From positions 4,110,885 to 4,174,884 of the forward strand of contig NZ_JHEG04000001.1 of the NCBI RefSeq assembly GCF_000760695.4: a stretch of 64,000 bases of DNA. The letters run 5' to 3'. The first letter of the stretch is position 1. Each line of letters begins with the position of its first letter. The DNA is from Tolypothrix bouteillei VB521301 (GTDB lineage: Bacteria; Cyanobacteriota; Cyanobacteriia; Cyanobacteriales; Nostocaceae). This document shows positions 27,127-36,408 of this stretch, one piece after another. Both the position numbers and the translations under genes were made by a program. The notes under the pieces were generated by a model. It was not told the origin of the DNA and did no database searches. It saw nothing but the letters and a program-made list of their open reading frames with translations.

Positions 27127-28974
27127 ATGAACATTGTTAGCAGAATTCAATTTCCTCGTACACCCGAAACTTCTGGGTTGTACATGAAATGCAATGAGGC
27201 AGCAGTGCTTAATTTTTATGAAGAAAATACAGAAGTATCCTTAACAAAAAATGGTATTTTATCCTTCAATTCTTACTTTAATTCATTATACGAGAAATTC
27301 TATGCTAAATATACAGAACTTTACTCTCTGTATTACTTATTAAAGCTTGAAGGTGATTTTCAAGTCTCTCTCTACAGAGAATTCCATGATAAAGAAAACA
27401 GGGAGCTTATTCACGTAGAGATCTTTGAAAATTGCCAAAATTCACAACCTGTAAAAATCTTGCTACCAAATTCTTGGCGGAGTGAAGATGCTGGTAGAGT
27501 TTACTTGGAAATAACCTGCTTAAGTGAACGTGGTTCATTCAAGAATGGATTCATAGCAACCGAGCAACCCAGAGTTAGGGAAGTAGCCTTGGGTATTGTG
27601 ACTTGTACATTTAAGAAAGAAACTTATGTTAAAAATACAGTTAACACTATTATAAAAGACAACTTTTTGCAAGATAAAAAACTAAAAATAATTGTTGTTG
27701 ATAACGGGAAAACATTAAAAAAAGATGATTTTATAGACTCAAGAGTTCAATTAATTCCTAACAGAAATTTAGGTGGAGCCGGAGGATTTACTAGAGGCTT
27801 AATACAAGCATTTCAGGAAGCAGTTCACACGCATTTCCTATTTATGGATGATGATATAGAGTTAGAAAGTGAATCTATTTACAGGCTTTTCACTTTGTAT
27901 GAGTATGCAAATCAAGATTTTGCAATTTCTGGTAGTATGTTGGATTTGTATAAGAAGCATATATTGTATGAAGCAGGAGCGCTATATTCTAAATTCTTAA
28001 ATACTGATGGTAGCTATGGATACAATCCATTTGCAGTTGTTCCCTTGAAAAAGAATCTTAATCTTAATAACTTTGCAGATAAAAACAGTTTAATATTTGA
28101 AGATAAACCAGAGTATGGAGCATTTTGGTTTTTCGCTTTTTCGAGAAAAATTATTGAAGAAATAGGTTTACCAATGCCTTTCTTTATAAGGGCAGATGAT
28201 ATAGAGTTCGGCTTAAGGATTACAAAACACCTTGGTAAACAAATAGTAGCTTTCCCTGGTATAGCTGTTTGGCACGAACCTTTTTATACTAAAAATCCTG
28301 TTTGGACTGATTACTATTCATCTCGGAACCAGTTGGTGATACATTCTATCCGTGATTCATTAAAATATTTAAATGCTGTCAAGTTTCTCACTAAAATTTT
28401 GTTGCATAAACTCTTGATTTTTGATTACAACTCAGCGGAAATGATGTTAAGGTCTTTTGAGGATTATATGAAAGGACCTTCGCTACTTAAAACCGAAGAT
28501 CCGGAAACAATACATAATAATATTTTGAAACTAAGTCAAAGCTATAAAACTCAAAATATACAATTTGATGATACATCCCATGGCGATATTAAAATCAAAA
28601 AAGAAACTAATAATAGTAAGAAAAATACTTTTTACAAAGTTCTATTTTTAATAACTATTAATGGTCATTTATTACCAAATTTTTTACTAAGTAATGAGAA
28701 TGTATTTTACTGGATTGGTTCTGAGTATGAGGACTGGTGGACTAAAGTATTTGCAAAAAAGCAAATTTTTATATGCCGAGAAAGTAACCCATCTATTGTG
28801 CGTCATCAAATAAGTAGAACTGTATGCTTTGCCATTTTGTTGAGGTGGTTCCAACTTGTTATTAAAAATGCTTCTAAATGGAAATCGAACAGTTCTGAAT
28901 GGAGAGAGGCTTTCAAAGATTTCACTACCCTTGAATTTTGGAAAGAATATCTCAAGCTCAATGAGCAAAATTAA
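27127..28974 (+). CDS. GlfT2-like galactofuranosyltransferase
   Basis: The 615-residue protein matches the layout of polymerising galactofuranosyltransferases: an N-terminal beta-sandwich of about 165 residues, then a GT-A domain with LGIVTCTFKKETYV, IPNRNLGGAGGFTRGL, the metal site FLFMDDDIEL, the catalytic FIRADDIEFGLRI and AVWHEPFYTKNP, and a helical C-terminal domain. It should add galactofuranose from UDP-Galf made by the adjacent mutase. A 29-codon frame at 27051 overlaps its start and may be a coupling peptide or chance. The C-terminal 130 residues are AT-rich and less conserved in look. Confidence 0.88.
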   Translation: MNIVSRIQFPRTPETSGLYMKCNEAAVLNFYEENTEVSLTKNGILSFNSYFNSLYEKFYAKYTELYSLYYLLKLEGDFQVSLYREFHDKENRELIHVEIFENCQNSQPVKILLPNSWRSEDAGRVYLEITCLSERGSFKNGFIATEQPRVREVALGIVTCTFKKETYVKNTVNTIIKDNFLQDKKLKIIVVDNGKTLKKDDFIDSRVQLIPNRNLGGAGGFTRGLIQAFQEAVHTHFLFMDDDIELESESIYRLFTLYEYANQDFAISGSMLDLYKKHILYEAGALYSKFLNTDGSYGYNPFAVVPLKKNLNLNNFADKNSLIFEDKPEYGAFWFFAFSRKIIEEIGLPMPFFIRADDIEFGLRITKHLGKQIVAFPGIAVWHEPFYTKNPVWTDYYSSRNQLVIHSIRDSLKYLNAVKFLTKILLHKLLIFDYNSAEMMLRSFEDYMKGPSLLKTEDPETIHNNILKLSQSYKTQNIQFDDTSHGDIKIKKETNNSKKNTFYKVLFLITINGHLLPNFLLSNENVFYWIGSEYEDWWTKVFAKKQIFICRESNPSIVRHQISRTVCFAILLRWFQLVIKNASKWKSNSSEWREAFKDFTTLEFWKEYLKLNEQN

Positions 28975-29022
28975 CAGCTTAAATACAAGCGCAATCAAAA
29001 ATTTAAGTCTGAGCATTACCTT

Positions 29023-30141
29023 ATGCAAACACTACAAACTGAGCAGCTACAACCTATTAATCTTACCCCAATCCCAGATAATCCATTAGTTTCAGTATTA
29101 GTTCCAAACTATAACTATGCCAAATACATAGGGGAGGCTTTGGATAGTGTTCTTAGCCAAACTTATCAGAATTTTGAAGTTATAGTCTGCGACGACGGCT
29201 CTGCCGATAACTCTTGTGAAGTTGTCAAAACTTATGTTCAGAAAGACTCTAGAATTAAGCTGATCGATAAGGAGAATGGAGGAGTTGCGACTGCTCTAAA
29301 TCGGGCATATCGCGAAAGTAAGGGAGAGATTATTTGCCTACTAGATGCAGATGACATTTGGATGAATAACAAACTGCAAAGAATTTTAGAGGTATTTAAA
29401 TCCAACCCTCAAAGTGGTCTTGCTATTCATAATGTGATTAAAATTGATGCTCAAGGCAACTTTATCAATTCCACTCCCCACTACCGGAAATTAGCGATAG
29501 GTTGGATGGCACAATTTGCACTGGAAAATGGTGGATTTGTTTACGATATACCTCCAGCTTCTGCATTAAGTATGAGACGTGAAGTAACAAACTTGTTATT
29601 TCCTCTAAATGAGACCTTTAGAAGCAATGCAGATAGTCTGATCTTTCGTCTTGCGCCATTTATAACAGTCATTGGTACTGTAAGCGAGGTGTTAAGTAAA
29701 TTCCGTTTCCACGGAGCAAATACAACAAGCCTATTGACTGTAACAGCAGAACGTTTGGAACGAGAGGAAGTTGTTTTTGAACGCTTGCACCAAGAACAAA
29801 AACGATTTTTAACAGAGGTTTATGGTGCATCAATAGCAAAGAGACTAAGTGACTTGAAGCACAGTGTGTTAGTCTGCAATGCTCGTTACTTAGTTGCTCG
29901 TCTTCGAGATAAACCAGGAAAAGAGCGCAAGCAAGTTCACCAACAGCTTGTTTCTCACCCACAATTTCATGAATATTTTGGGGAAGCTTTATTTCAAAAG
30001 TGGTTAGTGCAATGGGGTCAGTATTGTCCCGATGCATTTTTTGTATTCTTGTTTGACCAAGTTTATGGTTCTGGTTCCCTTAAGCGTATAGCAAGATTTT
30101 TGTTTAAGCGCAAGCAAACTGTAAATTTTGTGGGTGGGTAA
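29023..30141 (+). CDS. GT2-family glycosyltransferase
   Basis: A 372-residue GT-A protein with VSVLVPNYNYAKYIGEALDS, VIVCDDGSADNS, the metal-binding ICLLDADDIWM and a later FRSNADSLIFRLAPF. The first 18 residues are an extra leader before the fold. The C-terminal 100 residues are helical and of unknown role. The donor is not predictable. It lies 48 bases after the GlfT2-like gene. Confidence 0.85.
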   Translation: MQTLQTEQLQPINLTPIPDNPLVSVLVPNYNYAKYIGEALDSVLSQTYQNFEVIVCDDGSADNSCEVVKTYVQKDSRIKLIDKENGGVATALNRAYRESKGEIICLLDADDIWMNNKLQRILEVFKSNPQSGLAIHNVIKIDAQGNFINSTPHYRKLAIGWMAQFALENGGFVYDIPPASALSMRREVTNLLFPLNETFRSNADSLIFRLAPFITVIGTVSEVLSKFRFHGANTTSLLTVTAERLEREEVVFERLHQEQKRFLTEVYGASIAKRLSDLKHSVLVCNARYLVARLRDKPGKERKQVHQQLVSHPQFHEYFGEALFQKWLVQWGQYCPDAFFVFLFDQVYGSGSLKRIARFLFKRKQTVNFVGG

Positions 30142-30400
30142 TTGAAAGTCTTGTAAGCCGAATACCATTGGCTGTTCCGTAACCTTCCGGATAGATGCCT
30201 GAAGCCATGGAAAATATTATTACTTAATGCCCACATACTAAAGCGCGATCGCCCTTCCTGAAATTGGTGAAGTACTTTAGTCCAAACAAAATTGAGCCAC
30301 TACCGGCTTGCTTAGCATCATGTAACATTCTGTAATACTTTGTAGCTAAACGTTGGTCTTCGCACACCTAATGTCCTTTCTATAAAAAGGGATTTGTCAA
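30142..30400. other. Spacer with one unexplained minus-strand frame
   Basis: About 260 bases between GT2 and the methyltransferase. A 47-codon minus-strand frame (30224-30367, GTG start behind AAAGGAC) has protein-like composition (see findings). A HIP1 site lies at 30245. No other feature is seen. Confidence 0.4.
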
Positions 30401-31075
30401 ATGCTGAAACTAAACCTTGGTTGTGGTTCCCAAACTCCAAATGGCTGGGTAAATGTAGATTATGCGCTTGGCGCTTGGATAGCAAAGCTACCAGTTTTTT
30501 CTCTCATAAACAAAGTTTTTAGAATTATTAACATTGATTGGTCAGATGAAATTTTCATGCATGACCTCAGGAAAAGATTTCCTTGGAAAGATAATTCAGT
30601 CAATATTATTTATAGCTCTCATACTCTAGAGCATTTGTCAAAAACTGAAGGACTAAATTTTCTCAGAGAATGTTATCGAGTTTTGAAGCCCAATGGCATT
30701 ATTCGGATCGTAGTTCCAGACTTAAAAGCGATTGTTGACAAGTATCAGCAGGGTGAAATAGCAGCCGATGAAGTCCTCGACCAACTTCATGTCAGCTATG
30801 AGTCGCCTGACGACGGATTCCTGAAGCAAAAACTAGCACCATTTATTCGATTTCCTCATAAGTGTATGTATGACACTCCCACGTTATTACGGGTTATGTC
30901 TGATATTGGTTTTGAGGTTGCTAGCAAGCAGGGTTTTGAAAGTGAGATTGACGACGTAGAGATAGTCGAACTATCAGATCGAACTATTGAGGCTGTCATT
31001 GTGGAAGGGAGAAAAACATCTAGTTACTCTTACAAGGCGAGGGAATTCACGCAGCCTATTTCTGTAGCTGTTTAA
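30401..31075 (+). CDS. Class I SAM-dependent methyltransferase
   Basis: The 224-residue protein starts with the SAM-binding motif LKLNLGCGSQTPNGWVNVDY, then SHTLEHLSKTEGLNFLRECY and RVLKPNGIIRIVVPDLKAI, as in small methyltransferases of polysaccharide loci. It probably methylates a sugar hydroxyl of the repeat unit or the chain end, which would fit a Wzt with a terminus-recognising tail. That link is inference. Confidence 0.85.
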   Translation: MLKLNLGCGSQTPNGWVNVDYALGAWIAKLPVFSLINKVFRIINIDWSDEIFMHDLRKRFPWKDNSVNIIYSSHTLEHLSKTEGLNFLRECYRVLKPNGIIRIVVPDLKAIVDKYQQGEIAADEVLDQLHVSYESPDDGFLKQKLAPFIRFPHKCMYDTPTLLRVMSDIGFEVASKQGFESEIDDVEIVELSDRTIEAVIVEGRKTSSYSYKAREFTQPISVAV

Positions 31076-31139
31076 AGTTTACTAAATAGAGAGTAGAATC
31101 CCCTATCGCTCCTCATCCACAAAAGTTGAAGGCTTTATT

Positions 31140-32408
31140 ATGCAAGATAAATTTCGCTTAGGTGTTGTATTTACACATCCAACCCAACACCACGCGCCTT
31201 TATGGCGAAAACTCAATGAACAACCCGGAGTTTCAGTATCGGCTTTTTACCTCTGTAATGAGAACCAAGTGGGAGGAGATCCAGAACTGAGAAGCACAGA
31301 ACCTTGGGACGTGGATCTAGTCAGTGGTTATCAATACGAGTATCTAAAAACTTTGACCGGAAAAATCTCTTCTCAGGTCAACAAAAAACTGTTCAATCCT
31401 GGGTTATGGACTCGCTTAACACCGCAAAATGTGGATGCAGTTTTTCTACCTAGTTTATCGACATACTCTTACCGCTTAACCGTTCTTCTGTGTAAGTTGC
31501 GGGGTATCCCAATCATCATGCAGAATGATGCAACTATTATCACAGATAATTTTTATAAGAGAACCCGAAAAATTGCAATTTCTGTGCTTTATCCATGGAC
31601 ATTTAATTTGGCAGATTACTGGATTTCTAGTGGTGACCATAATGAAATTTATTTGCGACATTATGGAATCCCTGATGAAAAAATGGTACGTGGTTGCTAC
31701 CCTGTCGATCGGGATAGGTTTGAAGCAACAATTACGCAACATCAACAGGAAATTCAACAAATCCGCCAACAACTTTGCTGGAATGACGATACCTTGCTCT
31801 ATGGCTTTACAGGTAAATACATTGAGCGGAAAAATCCATTTGAATTTATAGAGGCGATCGCCAAAGCTCATCAAAGAGATCCTCGTATCAGAGGAATTAT
31901 GATTGGTGGCGGTGTATTGGAAACCGAAATCAACAAACACCTCGCCGCCTTGAATGGAGAAGTTCTTAACTTAGGCTTCGTTAACCAAAGTCAGCTTCCG
32001 CTGTATTACGCAGCAATGGATATTTTTATTTCCACATCCCGTATCGATCCCCACCCACTAGTCATTTCGGAAGCCATGGCTGCAGGTTGTCCAGCAATTC
32101 TCAGCGATCGCTGTGGTAACTGGGGCTATAATGACACTGTTCAACACCGTTACAATGGACTGGTTTATCCCTGCGGTAATGTCAATGCTTTGGTTGAAGC
32201 AATACTAACCTTAACTGACGGTAATATCCGTAACGCTTACAGCCAACGCGCTAAAGAAGTGTTTTCACATCAAGATTTGAACTGCGAGCTAAACGCATTT
32301 TTAGAAATTATTAGCAAAATAAAAAGCAAGCAGGGAAAAGCGGCTGTGGGCTTACAGCAGACACTGCTTCAAACAAAATCCAACGGAATACCTGTCAAAT
32401 CATCCTAG
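31140..32408 (+). CDS. GT4-family glycosyltransferase
   Basis: A 422-residue GT-B protein. The N-terminal domain opens LGVVFTHPTQHHAPLWRKLN, the linker carries YGFTGKYIERKNPFEFIEAI, and the donor site is DIFISTSRIDPHPLVISEAM followed by AAGCPAILSDRCGNWGY. The Glu of the E-x7-E motif is present (SEAMAAGCPA). It starts 64 bases after the methyltransferase and is 15 bases ahead of the next transferase, so these form one transcript. Confidence 0.87.
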   Translation: MQDKFRLGVVFTHPTQHHAPLWRKLNEQPGVSVSAFYLCNENQVGGDPELRSTEPWDVDLVSGYQYEYLKTLTGKISSQVNKKLFNPGLWTRLTPQNVDAVFLPSLSTYSYRLTVLLCKLRGIPIIMQNDATIITDNFYKRTRKIAISVLYPWTFNLADYWISSGDHNEIYLRHYGIPDEKMVRGCYPVDRDRFEATITQHQQEIQQIRQQLCWNDDTLLYGFTGKYIERKNPFEFIEAIAKAHQRDPRIRGIMIGGGVLETEINKHLAALNGEVLNLGFVNQSQLPLYYAAMDIFISTSRIDPHPLVISEAMAAGCPAILSDRCGNWGYNDTVQHRYNGLVYPCGNVNALVEAILTLTDGNIRNAYSQRAKEVFSHQDLNCELNAFLEIISKIKSKQGKAAVGLQQTLLQTKSNGIPVKSS

Positions 32409-32423
32409 TTATCAAAAGTTACT

Positions 32424-33554
32424 ATGCGCGTTGCAATTCTTCGTAGAACGCCAGGAGTTTTTTTCAGCATGGATGTCTATGCTGATGCTTTGGTTAGTGG
32501 GCTTAAGGCGGTTCGTCCTTCTTGGGAAATTGTTGAATTTGCGCCAGAACTAAATCCCGATAAAAAAGAGAAGTCCTGGTTATATGGTGTTTGGAGCTAT
32601 TATGAACGTTACTGGCGTTATCCTTTAGTGGTAAGAAAAAAACAAGCTGACATCTTCCACATCATAGATCACAGTGATGGTCATCTAGCCCGTTGGCTTA
32701 AGAGAAATCATCAACTAGGTGTAGTAACATGCCACGATTTAATTAATTTAATTCAACCAGAGAACATCTACGACCAGGCAAGGATATCTTTTGTCAGTAC
32801 AGCAGCTTGGAAATTTTCTATCAGAGGAATGCACCAAGCCGATCGTATTATCACTGTTTCATCACACACTGCACAAGATGTCGTGCGTGAATTGAAGATA
32901 GAGCCAGAGCGGATTGCAGTTGTACCAAACGGAGTTGAGCGTATCTTTCACCTCCTTCCTCAGGATGATATAGCATCGTTTAGACAACAACACCGTGTTT
33001 CACCAGAAACTTTATGTATACTCAATGTGGGTTCAAATCATCCACGCAAGAATATTTTTACAGCATTGAAAGTCATTAAAGCGCTTAAAGATAAAGGATT
33101 ATCTATTCAGTTTTGGAAAGCAGGTGCAGATTTTACTGCCGAGCAAAAAAAATTTATTCAAACACACAGCTTAGAAAACTGCGTCACCTATTTAGGTAAG
33201 CCAGACAAAGAGAGCTTAGTTAATATTTATAACGCAGCTGATGTGCTTTTATCTCCCTCACTTTATGAGGGTTTTGGAATAACAATTTTAGAGGCAATGG
33301 CGTGTGGGACAGTTGTCATCACTTCTAATGTAACATCACTTCCAGAAGTCGCGGGTGATGCTGCTATTTTAGTAGCACCAAACGATGTTACAACGATGGT
33401 GAAGGCTGTAGGCGAGCTTTTAGAAAAACCTTTATATCGAAAATCATTAGTCGAACGCGGTTTAGCAAGGGTCAAAATGTTTACATGGGAGAAAACAGCG
33501 GAGCAAGTTGCCACTCTTTATGAAAAACTTCTGGAAAAAGAAAGGAAAAATTAG
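32424..33554 (+). CDS. GT4-family glycosyltransferase
   Basis: The 376-residue protein has the standard GT4 features: CHDLINLIQPENIY, RIITVSSHTAQDVVRELKIE, PERIAVVPNGVERIF, then the donor-binding SPSLYEGFGITILEAMACG with both Glu residues and TSLPEVAGDAAILVAPND. This is the mannosyltransferase-like branch of GT4, though the donor is not certain. It lies 15 bases downstream of the previous transferase. Confidence 0.9.
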   Translation: MRVAILRRTPGVFFSMDVYADALVSGLKAVRPSWEIVEFAPELNPDKKEKSWLYGVWSYYERYWRYPLVVRKKQADIFHIIDHSDGHLARWLKRNHQLGVVTCHDLINLIQPENIYDQARISFVSTAAWKFSIRGMHQADRIITVSSHTAQDVVRELKIEPERIAVVPNGVERIFHLLPQDDIASFRQQHRVSPETLCILNVGSNHPRKNIFTALKVIKALKDKGLSIQFWKAGADFTAEQKKFIQTHSLENCVTYLGKPDKESLVNIYNAADVLLSPSLYEGFGITILEAMACGTVVITSNVTSLPEVAGDAAILVAPNDVTTMVKAVGELLEKPLYRKSLVERGLARVKMFTWEKTAEQVATLYEKLLEKERKN

Positions 33555-33587
33555 TTATCTATGAATTAATTCAAGAGGATTTTTAAA

Positions 33588-34757
33588 ATGCACATTTTAA
33601 GTGTACATAACAAGTATCAAATCCGTGGGGGAGAAGATGAATCTCGCGAATCTGAAGAAAAGCTCCTGCAAGAGATGGGTCACCAAGTAGATGTGTATGA
33701 AGAAGATAATCAGCAAATTGCATCTCTAAATCCAGCACAATTAGGGTTGAAAACAATTTGGTCAAAAGAAGCTTACAATATAGTCAAACAAAAACTTCGT
33801 AGCGCACCCTACGATATTGTCCACATCCAAAATTTTTTTCCTTTAATTTCTCCCTCAGTATATTATGCTGCCAAGGAAGAGGGAGTACCTGTAGTTCAAA
33901 CTTTACATAACTATCGACTGCTATGCCCGAACGCTCTATTTTTCCGAAACGGAGGCATTTGTGAAGACTGTTTGGGTCAGTTAATCCCTTATCCCGCAGT
34001 GATGCATAGTTGTTATCGCAACAGTCAAATTGCTAGTGGCGGAGTAGCAACAATGATTAGCCTGCATCGAAGTATGAATACCTGGACAAAAATGGTAGAT
34101 GCATATATTGCTCTTACAGAGTTTGCAAAACAAAAATTTATTGCAGGTGGTCTTCCTGAAGAAAAGATATTAGTTAAACCAAACTTTGTGAGTCACGATC
34201 CTGGTTTTAGTACAGAGTCTGGTGGCTTTGCGCTTTTTGTAGGGAGACTTTCTGTAGAAAAGGGTTTAGATACTTTATTAACTGCTTGGGAGCACCTTGG
34301 TACACAAATCCCTCTCAAAATTGTCGGTGATGGTCCCCTAGCTGACCAAGTCGTAAAAGCAGCAAAACGACTTCCTCAAGTTGAATGGCTAGGACGCAAA
34401 CCAATGTCAGAAGTTTATACCTTAATGGGTGAAGCAATGTTTTTAGTGTTTCCGTCGAAATGGTATGAAACCTTTGGTCGCGTAGCAATTGAGGCTTTTG
34501 CCAAAGGAACTCCAGTCATAGCTGCTAATATTGGTGCTATTGCAGAACTTGTAGATTCTGGTCGTACCGGGCTGCATTTCTGTCCTGGGGATGCAGGGGA
34601 TTTAGCAGCAAAGGTAGAGTGGGTTTTAGCGAATCCAAAAAAGCTAGCTCAGATGCGTCAGGAAGCGCGGGCTGAGTTTGAAGCCAAGTATACTGCTGAG
34701 AAAAACTACCAAAAGCTTATTGAAATTTATACTAAAATTAATAAGATTGTAGCTTGA
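33588..34757 (+). CDS. GT4-family glycosyltransferase
   Basis: The 389-residue GT-B protein opens LSVHNKYQIRGGEDESRESE, typical of a branch with an NxYxxxGGxD start. Other signatures are VVQTLHNYRLLCPNALFFRN, a Cys pair in GGICEDCLG, FALFVGRLSVEKGLDTLLTA and the donor site FPSKWYETFGRVAIEAFAKG. It starts 33 bases after the preceding gene. The donor is unknown. Confidence 0.9.
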   Translation: MHILSVHNKYQIRGGEDESRESEEKLLQEMGHQVDVYEEDNQQIASLNPAQLGLKTIWSKEAYNIVKQKLRSAPYDIVHIQNFFPLISPSVYYAAKEEGVPVVQTLHNYRLLCPNALFFRNGGICEDCLGQLIPYPAVMHSCYRNSQIASGGVATMISLHRSMNTWTKMVDAYIALTEFAKQKFIAGGLPEEKILVKPNFVSHDPGFSTESGGFALFVGRLSVEKGLDTLLTAWEHLGTQIPLKIVGDGPLADQVVKAAKRLPQVEWLGRKPMSEVYTLMGEAMFLVFPSKWYETFGRVAIEAFAKGTPVIAANIGAIAELVDSGRTGLHFCPGDAGDLAAKVEWVLANPKKLAQMRQEARAEFEAKYTAEKNYQKLIEIYTKINKIVA

Positions 34758-34781
34758 TTAATTGCAGAAAAAGGGTAATAA

Positions 34782-36170
34782 ATGAGATCGGAAATAGAGC
34801 TTTATAAAAAAAAAGACGGATATGTTAGAAACTCCATTCTATTACTATTAGCATTTGCTACTGCTTTCTTTCCTCGAATTATAGACGCTATAGGCGCACC
34901 TCCAACTATTAATTTTGTTCACTTTGTAATTGTTCCTCTTGCTTGTGGAATTATAATTAGTACAACTAAAGTTAGGAATAAAAAGCAGAAATCTATTGCG
35001 AAAATTCTCTTAATAAGCTTATTCGTCCTACTAGGTGTCATGATTATTAGTGCTCTTCTAAATCAAGCTGGAGTTATTAATGTTTTCTTAGATTGGATGT
35101 TGCTTACTGAGCCTTTTCTAGTAATTATAGCAATGGTTTCTATCCCCTTTTCTATTGAAAGGTTCAAAAAGTTTAAAACTTGGATTATGGGCTTTATTAG
35201 CCTACATATTTTTTTGGCTTTTGCCCAGCACTTTCTAATTACCTTTGGCATTCTTCGAGTAACTAGTATGCAGCCCTTTGACAATGTCCAAGGAGTTTTC
35301 TACCTTTCTGGCTCTGGCCATGTTGTTGGTGCTTCTGTTTCTATGTCTTTTGGTTTGTACTTTTGGCTCAGTACAAAAGGAACCCCAATCTGGTTGCGAG
35401 CTTCTGTGTTTACTACAGCCTTCATTCAACTTTTATTTGCTGATGCAAAGCAGGTAATCGTAGTCTGGATGATAGCCTGGGTACTACTGGTACTAACTAG
35501 ATTAAAAGACATAAAAACTGCTCTACAATATATAATAGCTGCTATATTGGTTAGTTATTTGCTATATTGGTGTATATACAACGTGGAAGCCTTTGTTGCT
35601 TTTAAAGGCTGGATTAGACCAGAACTTTACGGTCCTGAAGGTAAAGCTACAATACTTAAGAGTGTACCTTTTCAAATAATTCCTTCGTATTATAAATCAT
35701 CCTTAAATTGGCTATTTGGTTTGGGTCCCGGTCACACTATTGGACGGTTGGGGGGGTGGATGTTAAAAGACTATAGTAGTTTATTAGAGCCATTAGGTGC
35801 TACTATTCATCCTGCTAGTCAAGCTGTTTGGTCTTTCTGGTTCAGTCCAGAGTATTATTGGCTGGACTCAAGTTTTTTCGCTCCTTTATGGGGCTGGGCA
35901 GGAATTTGGGGAGATTTAGGATTTTTGGGTCTGGCAGCTTATTTGTTTATCTGTTCAATCGTCTGGTGTCGGATTTGCCAGGATGACTTTTCCAGGTTTC
36001 AGTTACTTACTGTAATGATTTATGGTTTTATTTTTACTCAGATGGAAGAACCTGGATATATGCTCTCTACAGCAATGCTCATTGGTTTGGCATGGCAAGA
36101 ACGTCAAATTATCAGAGCTACCCGGAAGAGCTTTCTATACCCCAATGGAGCTATTAATCAATCGCTCTAA
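34782..36170 (+). CDS. O-antigen ligase/polymerase-like membrane protein
   Basis: The 462-residue protein is strongly hydrophobic with about ten membrane helices. A long extramembrane loop lies at about 285-375 (YGPEGKATILKSVPFQIIPS, then FGLGPGHTIGRLGGW). This is the plan of Wzy polymerases and WaaL ligases, in which the loop carries catalytic residues. With an ABC exporter in the same locus, a ligase role is at least as likely as polymerisation; sequence alone does not settle it. It lies 24 bases downstream of the last GT4 gene. Confidence 0.75.
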   Translation: MRSEIELYKKKDGYVRNSILLLLAFATAFFPRIIDAIGAPPTINFVHFVIVPLACGIIISTTKVRNKKQKSIAKILLISLFVLLGVMIISALLNQAGVINVFLDWMLLTEPFLVIIAMVSIPFSIERFKKFKTWIMGFISLHIFLAFAQHFLITFGILRVTSMQPFDNVQGVFYLSGSGHVVGASVSMSFGLYFWLSTKGTPIWLRASVFTTAFIQLLFADAKQVIVVWMIAWVLLVLTRLKDIKTALQYIIAAILVSYLLYWCIYNVEAFVAFKGWIRPELYGPEGKATILKSVPFQIIPSYYKSSLNWLFGLGPGHTIGRLGGWMLKDYSSLLEPLGATIHPASQAVWSFWFSPEYYWLDSSFFAPLWGWAGIWGDLGFLGLAAYLFICSIVWCRICQDDFSRFQLLTVMIYGFIFTQMEEPGYMLSTAMLIGLAWQERQIIRATRKSFLYPNGAINQSL

Positions 36171-36408
36171 CTAACGATAGTATTTTTTTTAAATAATTTT
36201 ATAATGTTTATTAAAGATCGTAAATTTTAGAGAATTTTAAGATATTATCCCAACATTATACGTAATTTTAATCTGGATTTTAATGCTTGTTTTTTGAAAG
36301 TCATTAAGTAATAGATTGGTCGGTTATGAACCGTTGAGGTATTCTATAAACTCTTGTAACGTCAATTATATTTTATAAGTAATTTTGACGGAACTATTGT
36401 GGGTAAAA
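36171..36408. other. AT-rich spacer upstream of the beta-helix gene
   Basis: About 240 AT-rich bases with no gene-like frame. The break after a run of tightly spaced genes suggests a separate promoter for the beta-helix gene. Confidence 0.4.
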
